The position numbers and the translations under genes were made by a program. Of a DNA stretch of 64,000 nucleotides, positions 42,492-52,070 are shown piece after piece. This DNA is from Bacillus_BU sp051233475. Its GTDB lineage: Bacteria; Bacillota; Bacilli; Bacillales; Cytobacillaceae. Position 1 is the stretch's first letter. Every line of letters starts with the position of its first letter. The stretch spans positions 1 to 64,000 of the forward strand of contig NZ_JBKFGH010000016.1 of the NCBI RefSeq assembly GCF_051233475.1. The letters run 5' to 3'. The notes beneath the pieces were generated by a model. It saw only the letters and a list, made by a program, of their open reading frames with translations. It did not search any database and was not told the DNA's origin.

Positions 42492-42744
42492 ATCTACCAC
42501 TCCCTTTACTAAGTATAATCAACACGCCAGTTACGGCTTGGATAAAATGTTAACTTTTTAATTATAAAGTTAACATAAAGGTTGGAACAAGAAAAGAAAA
42601 AAATCCCAAGGCCGATTCTTACCCGAACTTTTTTGGTATTTTACCAAGATTTTGGAAACAATAAGGAGCAATTCCCTTTCTTACATAGGTGGTAATCAAT
42701 CACTTTACGAAAGTGATTATACAAATACATAAGGAGAGATCTTT

Positions 42745-44820
42745 TTGGAAATGCATCGTGTAAAAAAACTTCTATCAGCTTCTCTCATATTTACTATGTT
42801 AATGTGGTCATTCTATTTTCTAGGAACGGAAAAAGCAGTTGCACAGGAGGTGATCTCTGCCATAAAAGATCAGGAATTCAAAAGCCCATTATTAAACTTA
42901 AGGATAATGGAAACAACAGACGTTCATGCCAACATTTTGAGCTATGACTACAATAAAGATGAACCTTACCATAAAGTAGGCCTTGCTAAAACAGCTACAC
43001 TAATTAAAAAAGCTCGGAAAGAAGTGAAAAACAGTATCCTCGTTGACAATGGAGATTTGATTCAAGGTACTCAGCTTGCTGCCTATAAAGTCAAATATGA
43101 TCCTTTAAAACCTGGAGAGGTCCATCCAGTGATGAAGGCAATGAACTTGATGGGATATGACATTGCAACAATTGGAAATCACGAGTTTAATTATGGATTA
43201 GATTTTCTTGCGGAAACCTACAATGACGCAAATTTTCCATTTGTGAATGCAAATGTTTATATCGATGACCATGATGAGATTGCTGGTAATGAGAAAAATA
43301 AATACCAGCCCTATAAAATAATTAAAAAGAAAGTAATCGATCATAAAGGAAAAAAACATGTGTTAAAACTCGGATTCATTGGAATTCTTCCACCACAAGC
43401 AAATGATTGGGATAAAAAAAATCTTAAGGGGAAAGTAATCGTTAAGGATATGGTTGAATCAGCCAAAAAATTTATTCCGGAAATTCGAAGCAAGGGAGCA
43501 GATTTAGTCATTGTCCTGGCTCACTCAGGTTTCAGAGCAAATAAGGCTGATACGGAGAATGTTGTCTATGCTTTGAGTGAAATTCCGGGGATTGATGCGA
43601 TTACGTTTTCCCATACCCATAAACTCTTCCCGATTAAAGGTACGGTACTAGACAACATCCTGCTTGGCCCTGATATGCAGCCTTTACCCGGGATTGATAA
43701 CCGAAAAGGGACCATCAATGGGGTTCCTGTTGTCCAAGCTGGTTTTGGAGGAGGATCATTAGGGATTATTGACTTAAAGCTTGATAAAGTAAATGGAAAG
43801 TGGGAAGTTGTTGATTCCATCTCGTTTACTCGAGAAACTTGGATGGAACAAAAGGATCCGGTTTCTGGAAAGCTCGTAATCCATAGTACCGTGGAGCCAG
43901 ATGAGGAAATAGTCAATGCAGTACTCCATGAACATAATGCGACAATTAAATACATTAATACTCCTATTGGAAGAACGACAGATGACATTCAAAGTTATTT
44001 TGCGTTAATTCAGGATGATCCTTCCATTCAAGTCGTAACAAATGCACAAAAATGGTACGTCGAGAATGTTATCAAAAAAGAAAAACCAGAATATAAGAAT
44101 TTGCCAATATTATCGGTTAGTGCTCCATTTAAAGCTGGAAGAAACGGCTTTGAGGATTACACTGAAATTAAAAAAGGCGATTTAACGATTCGCAGCACAG
44201 GTGACTTGTATTTATATGATAATACGTTACAAGCCATAAAAGTAAAGGGGGCAGTGTTAAAGGAATGGCTTGAAATGTCGGCAGGACAGTTTAATACCAT
44301 CGACCCAGCTAAACTTGAGGTTCAATCATTATTGAATCCAATTTATCCTGTATACAATTTTGATGTAATAGACGGGGTGCAATATCAGTTTGATATAACG
44401 AAGCCGGCAAAATATGATGTGACCGGCAAGTTAGTTCATCCAAACTCGAGTCGAGTGATTAACCTATCCTACAAAAATAAGCCAATTGACCCGAACGCAG
44501 ATTTTATTGTTGTTACGAATAATTATCGCGCCAGTGGTGGTGGGAATTTCCCTGGTGTGAAGGGCAGTGAAGTATTGGTAGATTCAATCGATGAAAATCG
44601 CCAAATCCTTATGAAATATATTTACGATTTAAAAGAAATTACACCAACTGCTGATCAAAACTGGTCGATTGCTCCAATTAACAGTAATGTTAAAATTAGT
44701 TTTACTTCTTCTCCAAAAGGGGAAATGTATATTAAAGCGGGAAGCAGAATCTCCTTTACAAAAGAAATTGATAGCCAAGGTTATGGAATATATAAGTTGG
44801 ATTTAAGTAAAAACGATTAA
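42745..44820 (+). CDS. secreted 2',3'-cyclic-nucleotide phosphodiesterase / 5'-nucleotidase (YfkN/CpdB family)
   Basis: This is a 691-residue protein. A signal peptide (about 1-34, ending AVA), a metallophosphoesterase domain (about 50-345) with TTDVHAN, DNGDLIQGT, IGNHEFNYG and HSGF, and a C-terminal 5'-nucleotidase domain (about 380-640) with NNYRASGGGNFPG. It degrades extracellular nucleotides for salvage and phosphate. No LPxTG anchor is visible, so it is probably soluble or wall-associated. The TTG start is chosen because AAGGAGAGA lies eight bases upstream. Confidence 0.9.
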   Translation: MEMHRVKKLLSASLIFTMLMWSFYFLGTEKAVAQEVISAIKDQEFKSPLLNLRIMETTDVHANILSYDYNKDEPYHKVGLAKTATLIKKARKEVKNSILVDNGDLIQGTQLAAYKVKYDPLKPGEVHPVMKAMNLMGYDIATIGNHEFNYGLDFLAETYNDANFPFVNANVYIDDHDEIAGNEKNKYQPYKIIKKKVIDHKGKKHVLKLGFIGILPPQANDWDKKNLKGKVIVKDMVESAKKFIPEIRSKGADLVIVLAHSGFRANKADTENVVYALSEIPGIDAITFSHTHKLFPIKGTVLDNILLGPDMQPLPGIDNRKGTINGVPVVQAGFGGGSLGIIDLKLDKVNGKWEVVDSISFTRETWMEQKDPVSGKLVIHSTVEPDEEIVNAVLHEHNATIKYINTPIGRTTDDIQSYFALIQDDPSIQVVTNAQKWYVENVIKKEKPEYKNLPILSVSAPFKAGRNGFEDYTEIKKGDLTIRSTGDLYLYDNTLQAIKVKGAVLKEWLEMSAGQFNTIDPAKLEVQSLLNPIYPVYNFDVIDGVQYQFDITKPAKYDVTGKLVHPNSSRVINLSYKNKPIDPNADFIVVTNNYRASGGGNFPGVKGSEVLVDSIDENRQILMKYIYDLKEITPTADQNWSIAPINSNVKISFTSSPKGEMYIKAGSRISFTKEIDSQGYGIYKLDLSKND

Positions 44821-44865
44821 AGAAGGATAACGCACTTTATTGGTGCGTTATCCTTCTTAATTTTT
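44821..44865 (+). terminator. terminator after the 5'-nucleotidase gene
   Basis: AGAAGGATAACGCAC and GTGCGTTATCCTTCT form a 15-bp stem, then TAATTTTT. Confidence 0.9.
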
Positions 44866-44878
44866 GACTTTGTAATAT

Positions 44879-44918
44879 TTGGGCATTGATTTCCGCTCCG
44901 ACCAACAGAATTTACACG
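44879..44918. repeat. internally deleted remnant of the MITE-like element (copy 3)
   Basis: Only the two inner ends remain: TTGATTTCCGCTCC joined directly to GACCAACAGA. The GC-rich core and the outer terminal repeats are missing. This fits a collapsed copy. The remaining gap to 45140 shows nothing else I can name. Confidence 0.55.
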
Positions 44919-45140
44919 TTCATATAGTATTGTATAGTAGGAAACGTAAAGATAGTGGAAATATTTGACATAAAGTTGTAAGAAATTATCGCAGAATAGG
45001 ACAGGAATAAATTATTATGAATGGAACTTTATTATGTACTAGGAAAATGTCTCCCATGGGAATGTGTATATTAGTTTTAAATGTCTATCAATGTACTTGG
45101 CCTATTAAACGTTTTTTAATAGTGGAAGGGAGCGATAAAA

Positions 45141-45917
45141 ATGTCAAGTCCGGTACTTTTCAGAGTTGAAGACCATATAGGTCACATTGTTTTAAATCGT
45201 CCTAATAAATTAAATGCGCTTTCAGAGGCTCTCGTTGAACGCGTGGTTGAAGCGTTAAGAGTTGCTGAAGATGATCCCGATGTTAAAGTGATTATCCTTT
45301 CAGGGGAAGGCAGTTCTTTTTGCGCAGGTACTGATTTAGATGCGATGATAGAGTTAGAAACGGCAAGTGAAACTTCAAAATGGATCGAAATGACTGCATC
45401 ATTAGCAAAAACGATCGTTGACTTAGATAAATATGTAGTTGCCGCAGTACAAGGATTTGCTGCGGGTGCCGGTTTCAGTATTGCTCTTGCTGCGGATTTC
45501 ATTATTGCGGAAAGATCGGCCAAGTTTGCGTTAAGCTTTGCAAATTTAGGACTAATTCCAGACCTCGGATTGACGAAACATCTAGTTGACCACCTGCCAT
45601 TACCAATTGCGAAGGAGTGGATTTCTTCTGGCAAGGTTATTACAGCAGAGGAAGCTTTTGCAAGAGGAATGATCAATCGCTTAACAGACCATAATGTCCT
45701 TCAAGAAGCCGTTGATTTCTCCAAGTTTATTATCAATGGTGCACCTTTATGCAATAAGTATTTAAAGCATTTGTTAAATCGTGCTGGGTCTATAAATTTG
45801 GATGTTGCCCTGATGAATGAAAATATGGTGCAAACGGTTTTGCTTCAAACAGAAGACCACAAAGAAGGAATACGTGCATTAATTGAAAAAAGAGCACCAC
45901 ACTTTACTGGGAATTAA
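45141..45917 (+). CDS. enoyl-CoA hydratase/isomerase family protein
   Basis: This is a 258-residue crotonase-fold protein. Oxyanion-hole and CoA-binding blocks are visible: CAGTDLDAM (about 61-69) and AAVQGFAAGAGFSIALAAD (about 97-115). Where canonical hydratases have a PxxGG and a catalytic Glu, this protein has GLIPDLGLTKHL, so the second catalytic Glu is not obvious; an isomerase or degradative variant like B. subtilis YhaR is possible. The RBS GGAAGGGAG is good. It is convergent with the HAD gene. Confidence 0.82.
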   Translation: MSSPVLFRVEDHIGHIVLNRPNKLNALSEALVERVVEALRVAEDDPDVKVIILSGEGSSFCAGTDLDAMIELETASETSKWIEMTASLAKTIVDLDKYVVAAVQGFAAGAGFSIALAADFIIAERSAKFALSFANLGLIPDLGLTKHLVDHLPLPIAKEWISSGKVITAEEAFARGMINRLTDHNVLQEAVDFSKFIINGAPLCNKYLKHLLNRAGSINLDVALMNENMVQTVLLQTEDHKEGIRALIEKRAPHFTGN

Positions 45918-45933
45918 ATGGTATATTTTTAGT

Positions 45934-45965
45934 AAAAAAAAAGGCCATAGCGGCCCCTTTTTTTG
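45934..45965. terminator. bidirectional terminator between crotonase and HAD genes
   Basis: AAAAAAGGCC and GGCCCCTTTTTT pair around ATAGC, with A and T runs on both sides. Confidence 0.75.
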
Positions 45966-45975
45966 TAAAAAATCA

Positions 45976-46764
45976 TTATGATAACAGTCCTAACATTTTT
46001 AAACCATTATATATTCCTGAGTTGTCTACATCAGTTGTCGTGTGCTTAGCGTAAGAAAATAACTCGGGGTGACCATTTCCCATTGCGACGCCTTCCCCAA
46101 CATAGGATAGCATTTCTTTATCATTAAGTCCGTCCCCAAAGGCAATCGCAAGCTCACGCGGTATATTTAAGTGTTGAAGCATTGAATGCACAGCGACCCC
46201 TTTATTGACTTTTTCCATAAGTACATCAAAGCAGTGTTCCATACCGTGGACGTGAACTTGTGAAAAATGAACTCCTTCATATGGAGGATAATGTTTAATT
46301 TCACTAGGATGGTTCGCTATAACGGTTAACGATAAAATATTCCCGATATCGTCAGGAGTATAGGATTGATTCTTTGTCAGACCAAAGAGATCAAAAAAAT
46401 GAGTTGTTCTTTTCGACTCAAGGTTCGTCGAAAGGTTATGAGTATTGGTAAATAAAATTAATTCATGATTTCTTTCTTCAGCTACATTTATATAGGTGCT
46501 GAGAATGTTTTCATCGACTTGCTCTTTGAAAATTTCATTGCCTTTATAGATTGCGTAAGCTCCATTGTAGGAAATAAACGAATCAATTTCCAGTTCTGAA
46601 GCGATATCCTGTAATTCATGAAGCGGCCTTCCCGTTGCTAAGATCACTTCAATACCTTTTAATTTCATCTTTGAAATGGCTTCTTTAGTGGAATCCTCAA
46701 TGGTGTGATCTGTTCGCAAAATGGTTCCGTCAATATCTAAGAATATAATTTTATAATCCTTCAT
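45976..46764 (-). CDS. Cof-type HAD phosphatase
   Basis: This is a 262-residue protein with HAD motif I LDIDGTILRTDH (about 9-20), motif II TGRPLHE, a conserved Lys in NKGVAVHSML, and motif IV FGDGLNDKEML. The C2-type cap between indicates a Cof/YbjI-like phosphatase of sugar phosphates or cofactors. The RBS AAGGAG is seven bases from the ATG. A paralog is at 26384. Monocistronic. Confidence 0.85.
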   Translation of the reverse strand: MKDYKIIFLDIDGTILRTDHTIEDSTKEAISKMKLKGIEVILATGRPLHELQDIASELEIDSFISYNGAYAIYKGNEIFKEQVDENILSTYINVAEERNHELILFTNTHNLSTNLESKRTTHFFDLFGLTKNQSYTPDDIGNILSLTVIANHPSEIKHYPPYEGVHFSQVHVHGMEHCFDVLMEKVNKGVAVHSMLQHLNIPRELAIAFGDGLNDKEMLSYVGEGVAMGNGHPELFSYAKHTTTDVDNSGIYNGLKMLGLLS

Positions 46765-46915
46765 TCATGAAACTCCTTACTTTATGTTTACTCCTATTAA
46801 ATGAAGTAGATGATTTGCATAATATCAGAATAGCATACTTAAACCAAAAATCGTCTATTTTTGATCACAATCTGTCGCCATTATATATTTTTGTTAAATA
46901 TCATACTTAAAAATA
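46765..46915. other. intergenic leader region, nothing further seen
   Basis: This AT-rich stretch lies upstream of the HAD gene and before the repeat. I see no reading frame with an RBS, hairpin with T-run, or known regulatory motif. Confidence 0.5.
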
Positions 46916-47224
46916 GGCTCTGGTAAATTTGCCTGTTGATTGCAGAGAGAGGTGCTCCCGCACCTTAGGGGGAGTCCGGGAGCCTGTCTAGCTGCAGCGG
47001 CAAGGGGCTCGGGGTCATAAGCCAATCCGACAAGAAGGTCAAAGAACGACCTTCTTGTCGGCTCGTCTTATGCCTGTCGCCCCTGGGCAAGCCGCTTCCG
47101 CTTTTCTTTCTCCTCGGCGCTAGCGCCTGTGGGGTCTCCCGTGACACCTTCTCCCGCAGGAGTCTCGCACCTGCAACGAAGATCAACAGAGTTCTCAAAA
47201 CCAACATTGTTCTTTAACACAGCC
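46916..47224. repeat. MITE-like element, copy 4, with nested insert
   Basis: Left end GGCTCTGGTAAA and right end TTCTTTAACACAGCC. The core matches the 54396 copy, but a 126-base insert (46985-47110) splits it after GGGAGCC. Full span is 309 bases. Small reading frames through it are accidental. Confidence 0.8.
46985..47110. repeat. second nested-insert copy
   Basis: The insert begins TGTCTAGCTGCAGCGG and ends CGCTTTTCTTTC, with inverted arms ACAAGAAGGTC / GACCTTCTTGT. It is nearly identical to that at 171-295 and sits at the same position of the host element. Confidence 0.75.
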
Positions 47225-47330
47225 CAAAAATAAACAGCTTAACAACTAAAAAAGGCTCTCCGTTAATAAACGGAAGCCATCTTCATTCGAGTCCTCAAGT
47301 TTTTGAATAAGGAGATCCCGGGGTACTTTA

Positions 47331-47978
47331 CTACCATAAGAGTTCAAACAGACTTTGATTAATGAGGTTCGTATCAATTGGGCATTCTGAGGCATCACGC
47401 CCATATTGCCAGCCCCAAACATTTGACTTACAAGGTGGCTTAGAAGGTCTAAATCTAGGAGTGTTTCTTGCCTTTGAAACACCTGTTTCCGGTCGGGCAC
47501 TCCATAAAACAACATGATTTGCCAAGTTGCTGTTATTTGCAATCGCTTCACCATACCCTTGTTGGAACTTTCTCTCGATCGGATCAAAATAAATACCAGC
47601 TTTATAGTCACTATTAAACATTGTATTAATAAAAGCGGTAATCCAAGCTGCATCAACGGAAAAATGCCGCTCGACATTAGCAAATAAGATTTTGCCTTTT
47701 GGAATCCCAAGTCTTTTCGCTTGGTAGATCATATTATTAGCAACAGTCCGGCCTTGCCGCTCTCCAATTGCGCTTGTAAAATTACTATAAATCGGCAATA
47801 TTTTCGTGCCGCTGTTACGAATTAATCGAACCTCATCTCTTGTTAATCCTTCTGCTGCATTCGGGACAGTAACGATATAACGGCCCCAATAGGAGGGCTT
47901 TCCAAACTGATTTAACACACGATCATATAACTCTTTATTCACCATCGCTGCCGAGTCAACACCCCAGAAGTAACTCAA
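47331..47978 (-). CDS. DUF1906 (glycoside-hydrolase-like) domain protein
   Basis: This is a 215-residue protein made of one Rv2525c-like TIM-barrel domain: WGVDSAAMVN at the start, KILPIYSNF near 60-68, and WGWQYGRDA near 191-199. This family is thought to act on wall glycans but activity is unproven. No signal peptide is visible. The TTG at 47978 is ten bases after AAAGGAG. Monocistronic. Confidence 0.75.
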   Translation of the reverse strand: MSYFWGVDSAAMVNKELYDRVLNQFGKPSYWGRYIVTVPNAAEGLTRDEVRLIRNSGTKILPIYSNFTSAIGERQGRTVANNMIYQAKRLGIPKGKILFANVERHFSVDAAWITAFINTMFNSDYKAGIYFDPIERKFQQGYGEAIANNSNLANHVVLWSARPETGVSKARNTPRFRPSKPPCKSNVWGWQYGRDASECPIDTNLINQSLFELLW

Positions 47979-48174
47979 TCGATTCAGTCTCCTTTCCAGA
48001 TTAAACTGTAATCATACAATATATGTGTTAAGACTGAATTGAATTCTCTGTTAAGTGAAATGGGTAAAAATTGGCCCCGTTTAAGAGGATTTTATGTTAC
48101 GATTTCATAATGGAAAGATGAAGAATTGAAGGAATTAAGATATGAATTTTTAACACCATTTTAAGGAGACATAG

Positions 48175-48783
48175 ATGATTAGTGCAGCGATACACGGGTT
48201 TATTTTAGCCTTAGGATTAATTCTCCCTTTAGGAGTTCAAAATGTATTTGTATTTAACCAGGGAGCTTCTCATAAAAAATTAGTGAATGCTCTTCCAGTA
48301 GTGATTACAGCAGCAATTTGTGATACATTTCTTATCACATTAGCAGTATTAGGGTTTTCCGTTGTGGTGTTGGGAATACAGTGGATTAAACTAACATTAC
48401 TAATTGGGGGAATCGTTTTTTTATTTTACATGGGTTTTGTTATATGGAAAAGCAAACCTAGTCTACAGACTGACATATCAAAAATTATGACTCCTAGAAA
48501 ACAAATGCTATTTGCAGCATCTGTTTCACTTTTAAATCCACATGCTATTATGGATACGATCGGAGTGATCGGGACTAGTTCAATATCCTATATTGGTCAA
48601 GGAAAAATTGTTTTTACTCTATCATGTATATTCGTTTCATGGATTTGGTTTTTCGGGTTAGCTATCGCAGGTAGAGCTGTAGGAAACTTCGACCGAAAGG
48701 GCAAATTTTTAACCGCCCTTAACAAAATATCAGCCATTATTATGTGGGGGACAGCTATCTACTTGATTTTTACTATTAATTAA
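48175..48783 (+). CDS. LysE/ArgO-type amino acid exporter
   Basis: This is a 202-residue membrane protein of six segments. The family signature ALGLILPLGVQNVFVFNQG (about 12-30) and the SLLNPHAIMDTIGVIG block (about 118-133) match LysE/ArgO, which exports basic amino acids. The RBS AAGGAG is good. A second LysE-family gene lies at 56354. It is convergent with the threonine dehydratase gene. Confidence 0.88.
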   Translation: MISAAIHGFILALGLILPLGVQNVFVFNQGASHKKLVNALPVVITAAICDTFLITLAVLGFSVVVLGIQWIKLTLLIGGIVFLFYMGFVIWKSKPSLQTDISKIMTPRKQMLFAASVSLLNPHAIMDTIGVIGTSSISYIGQGKIVFTLSCIFVSWIWFFGLAIAGRAVGNFDRKGKFLTALNKISAIIMWGTAIYLIFTIN

Positions 48784-48795
48784 ATAACCTAGAAG

Positions 48796-48840
48796 GCATT
48801 AAATCCGCCCAATCATCAAGGCGGATTTAATGCTATTTTT
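48796..48840. terminator. bidirectional terminator between LysE and threonine dehydratase genes
   Basis: GCATTAAATCCGCC and GGCGGATTTAATGC form a 14-bp stem around CAATCATCAA, then TATTTTT. Confidence 0.9.
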
Positions 48841-50035
48841 GAATTTCATAACCTTTTTTCGTTAGTTCTTGAATAATATGTTCAACGTGATTATGGTCCT
48901 TTGTTTCTACCGATAGGTTTAATAATGCATAGCCAGGGAAAATTTTTTCCCCAATATGCTCCAGGGAAAGGTTTAAAACATTTGCTTCGAGTGTAGTAAT
49001 AATTCCGAGGAGTTTCTCCAGCTCCCCTGGCTTGTCTTTTAAAGAAAGGGACAAATGGACAAATCTCCCAGCTTCAACCATTCCACGTTCAATGATCCTC
49101 GAGATAAAACTAACATCGACATTCCCACCACTAATAACGGCAATGGTCTTCTTATTCACAATCGGGATTTTATGATACAACAGTGAGGCAAGGGAACTTG
49201 CACCGGAGCCTTCAACGAGTAGCTTGTTTCGTTCAAGCACCATTAACATCGTTCTGGCAATTTCCATTTCATCTACACAGAAAACTTCATCTACGTATTT
49301 TTGCACCATTTTGAAGGTAAGCTCCCCTGGTTTTTTAACAGCAATTCCGTCGGCCATCGTCGGCATCGAATCAATCGACAATGCTTTCTTTGCCTGTAAC
49401 GACTGTTTCATACTGGGACAGGCAAGTGCTTCAACTCCATAAACCTTCACATCTGGTTTTTGCTCTTTTATTGCCATAGCAAGTCCTGCTATAAGACCTC
49501 CGCCACCGACAGGGCAGACAACAGCCTCAACGTCTGGTAGCTGTTCAAGTATTTCAAGACCGACTGTTCCTTGACCGGCGATAACGTATTGATCATCAAA
49601 GGGATGAACAAACGCCGCGCCTGTTTGTTCCTTTAACTCAAGTGCATAATCAAGTGCTTCGTCAAATACGGTACCATGTAATTCAACCTCAGCTCCGTAT
49701 CGCCTTGTAGCTTGAATTTTACTTAATGGTGCCCCTTTTGGCATTACAATTGTACATGGAATACCTAGTAAGCTTGAGGAAAAAGCAACACCTTGGGCAT
49801 GATTTCCAGCGGAGGCCGCTATTACCCCTTTATTCAGTTCACCCATTTTTAGTGAGATCATTTTGTTGAAAGATCCTCGAACTTTAAAGGACCCGGTTTT
49901 TTGCAGGTTTTCGAGCTTTAAGTAAACTTCATTATTGGCAAGAGAACTAAAGGTTTTTGAAAAGTCGAGAGGAGTTTGATGAATCATCCCCCTCATTTTT
50001 TCCCTAGCAACGAAAATATCATCCAATGAAATCAT
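48833..50035 (-). CDS. ilvA: threonine ammonia-lyase (medium form, with C-terminal ACT domain)
   Basis: This is a 400-residue PLP enzyme deaminating threonine to 2-oxobutanoate. The PLP lysine is in TGSFKVRGS (about 47-55), the phosphate-binding loop is PVGGGGLIAGL (about 175-185), and an ACT-like domain spans about 325-400. Length and single ACT fit the TdcB/medium-form group rather than the long IlvA. The ATG at 50035 follows GGAGGAGG; an in-frame start at 50074 precedes that RBS. The product may feed isoleucine synthesis, with ilvD in the same window. Confidence 0.88.
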   Translation of the reverse strand: MISLDDIFVAREKMRGMIHQTPLDFSKTFSSLANNEVYLKLENLQKTGSFKVRGSFNKMISLKMGELNKGVIAASAGNHAQGVAFSSSLLGIPCTIVMPKGAPLSKIQATRRYGAEVELHGTVFDEALDYALELKEQTGAAFVHPFDDQYVIAGQGTVGLEILEQLPDVEAVVCPVGGGGLIAGLAMAIKEQKPDVKVYGVEALACPSMKQSLQAKKALSIDSMPTMADGIAVKKPGELTFKMVQKYVDEVFCVDEMEIARTMLMVLERNKLLVEGSGASSLASLLYHKIPIVNKKTIAVISGGNVDVSFISRIIERGMVEAGRFVHLSLSLKDKPGELEKLLGIITTLEANVLNLSLEHIGEKIFPGYALLNLSVETKDHNHVEHIIQELTKKGYEIQK

Positions 50036-50131
50036 AAAAAAAATGCCTCCTCCATCATATTCTTTACGATCCATTGCGGTTTATTCGTCACCTGGATTTG
50101 GATGGAGGAGAGCATACTGTTTTTAAATTTT

Positions 50132-50316
50132 GGCTGTGTTAAAGCTCAGTGTTGATTTTTTACACATGTTGATTGGAGTGGAAGGCGCTTGACTCCTGCG
50201 GGAGCAGCGGGACAGGTGAGACCCCACAGGAGCTTTAGCTCCGAGGAGGCTCACCGCCCGCCCCGCGGAAAGCAAGCGCCTGAAGCGGAAATCAACAGTC
50301 AAGTTTAAGCACAGCC
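50132..50316. repeat. MITE-like element, complete copy in inverse orientation (copy 5)
   Basis: This 185-base copy is the reverse complement of that at 41849, starting GGCTGTGTTAAAGC and ending TTTAAGCACAGCC, with inner ends TGTTGATTGGAGTGG and GCGGAAATCAACA. Its length matches copy 2 exactly. Confidence 0.88.
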
Positions 50317-50333
50317 TAAATTTTATATGTTTT

Positions 50334-50468
50334 TTAATGTGACCATTGTTTTTTTACTTGCTCAAAGGCCATTTGTCTGATGGTATCTTCGCAAGTCTCT
50401 TTTTCTGTTAGAACATTAGTTACATAGTTTTTACCCCGATAATTAATAGTAACAGTTACTTTGATCAT
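50334..50468 (-). CDS. 44-residue protein (BA3454-type stress peptide)
   Basis: The frame starts ATG 50468 with GGGAG nine bases upstream and ends TAA at 50334. It encodes MIKVTVTINYRGKNYVTN and a C-terminal QVKKQWSH. The beta-strand start and KKQW end match the short BA3454-family stress proteins of Bacillus as I know them. Function unknown. Confidence 0.7.
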   Translation of the reverse strand: MIKVTVTINYRGKNYVTNVLTEKETCEDTIRQMAFEQVKKQWSH

Positions 50469-50841
50469 AAAATTACTCCCTTCTCATTTTAAATAGTAAA
50501 TTGGTTAGCATGGATTAAAAGATTTTTTGCGAAAATAAAATCTTCTTAGGGTTGCGGAGTTATTCCGCTGAAATTGAGGAAAACTTCTTAGGCTTTTTCA
50601 AGCTGATTAAGGGTTGTTAGGGTGGCTTACGTTTGATGAAGATCACTATTCTTTGAATAGAAATCAAGGAAATAAGCGGCACATCCAGATATATTGTTTC
50701 TAGTATATGACCATATAAGAGGATAATCAAGAACATACGCTCGACAAATTACTACTGTGTTAACGCTTGCAATTCGTGTTTTGTCGGATGGGCAGAATTT
50801 TCATTTTATTTTGTCGGAAAAATATTATTTGGTTATAAAAT
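50469..50841. other. long intergenic gap, no gene found
   Basis: No reading frame with a convincing RBS, no repeat unit and no recognisable RNA motif was seen in this stretch. It is AT-rich with a few GC-richer patches and may contain decayed sequence. Confidence 0.5.
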
Positions 50842-50868
50842 AAAAAACACTGGAAAAGATCCAGTGTA
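50842..50868 (-). terminator. terminator of the DUF3889 gene
   Basis: On the minus strand, ACACTGG-ATCTTTT-CCAGTGT is followed by TTTTTTATTTTAT. Confidence 0.85.
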
Positions 50869-50917
50869 AAACAGTGGGAAATGTATATTCGGTTCAATAA
50901 CGGAATAGGTAAGATGG

Positions 50918-51271
50918 TTATTTTGTTGTTTCTTTGTAAAAAATATTGCGAATTTTTTCGGTTTTTGTCTCAAATTCGATCGTAATAAAAAGGCCGAATT
51001 CTCGGTTATTTTCTCTTAACCAAAGTTTAAACGTTTCTGTAGTGAATTCGTTTTTTTCATTCCTGCCCACATGCAGGTAATCGACAACCGCTGCATTAGG
51101 ATATTTTTCTTTAGCTTTCTTTACGGCGAGTTGACCCCATTTTGCATATGCTGGAACGGGTTTTTGTACATCCTCAGCAACTTTCGCGAACGTGACCTGT
51201 TCGGCGGGGTACTGGAGGATTGTATATAAAAAACATGCAAACAGAATGGGGAATAGTTTTTTGGAGGACAT
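50918..51271 (-). CDS. secreted DUF3889 protein (YqzG/YhdC-like)
   Basis: This is a 117-residue protein. A signal peptide (about 1-29) precedes a small domain with YAKWGQLAVKKAKEKYP and WLRENNREFGLFITIEF, the family core. B. subtilis YqzG and YhdC are relatives of unknown role. The RBS AAGAGGTG is present before the ATG. Confidence 0.78.
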   Translation of the reverse strand: MSSKKLFPILFACFLYTILQYPAEQVTFAKVAEDVQKPVPAYAKWGQLAVKKAKEKYPNAAVVDYLHVGRNEKNEFTTETFKLWLRENNREFGLFITIEFETKTEKIRNIFYKETTK

Positions 51272-51490
51272 ATTTACACCTCTTTTAAATCATTTATTTC
51301 AATTAGTATGACTACTTTGTCGGTCCTTCATTAATTTAAACACTGCACAATTTATGGAGATTTACATTGCAGTACAATTATCAAAGAGTGAGTGGATTTG
51401 CCAATTTTCAATGAGAATAAGTTCAATGCAAAAGGATGAATCTAAAAGTGGAATTGAAAAATTCCAATCATGTTTTGTAAGGGGTATAAG

Positions 51491-52051
51491 ATGAAACATC
51501 AATTAGGTGCTCACGAGGTATTAGAGCTTCATGAGATTTTATCTCATTCCATAAATGGAATCCACATGTTTCATTTATATGAACCGTATATCCGTGATCA
51601 AGAGCTCAGAAGTATTTTAGAAAATCAACTGCATTTTATGATGGATGAATATAACCAGCTTGCGTCTAATCCACAGTTGCATCATCTCTTTAGAGAATAT
51701 CCTGCAAGTTCTGAATTCGAACCAAGATATGGATTAGATTCTCCACCGCAGTTCTATCCAAAGGTATCAAATCGGCAGTTAACGGATCAAGATATCGCTT
51801 CGGGGATTCTTGGCTGGCACAAAACGGCTGCGATAAAAAAAATGACAGCAGCTTTAGAATGTGCAGATTTTTCTTTACGTCAAGCATTCATTCAAGGTGC
51901 AAATAATTGTGCTGATCAAGCATTTGAATTGTTTCAGTACATGAATATAAAAGGCTATTACCAGGTGCCCAAGCTTACAAACCAGGATGATGTAATCCAC
52001 CAATTCCAAGAAGCACCTGACCCTGCATTGTTCAATATCCAATACCAATAA
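51491..52051 (+). CDS. CotF-like spore coat protein
   Basis: This is a 186-residue protein with a ferritin-like helical layout: EVLELHEILSHSINGIHMFHLY near the start and QAFIQGANNCADQAFELFQYM near the end. It resembles the CotF/YraG family, made late in sporulation. The ATG at 51491 follows AAGGGG by about six bases; the in-frame TTG-type start at 51470 lacks it. It runs into the Gln-rich gene 19 bases later, so the two are probably co-transcribed. Confidence 0.75.
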   Translation: MKHQLGAHEVLELHEILSHSINGIHMFHLYEPYIRDQELRSILENQLHFMMDEYNQLASNPQLHHLFREYPASSEFEPRYGLDSPPQFYPKVSNRQLTDQDIASGILGWHKTAAIKKMTAALECADFSLRQAFIQGANNCADQAFELFQYMNIKGYYQVPKLTNQDDVIHQFQEAPDPALFNIQYQ

Positions 52052-52070
52052 AATGTGGAGGGATTATTCC

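Noticed and set aside
46965..47207. 80-codon reading frame in the MITE-like copy
   Set aside because: It is a product of the GC-rich repeat and is not preceded by an RBS; the comparable frame at 54333-54575 is likewise within repeat sequence.
47246..47710. 154-codon reading frame on the minus strand
   Set aside because: It overlaps the DUF1906 gene in another frame and has no family match or RBS.
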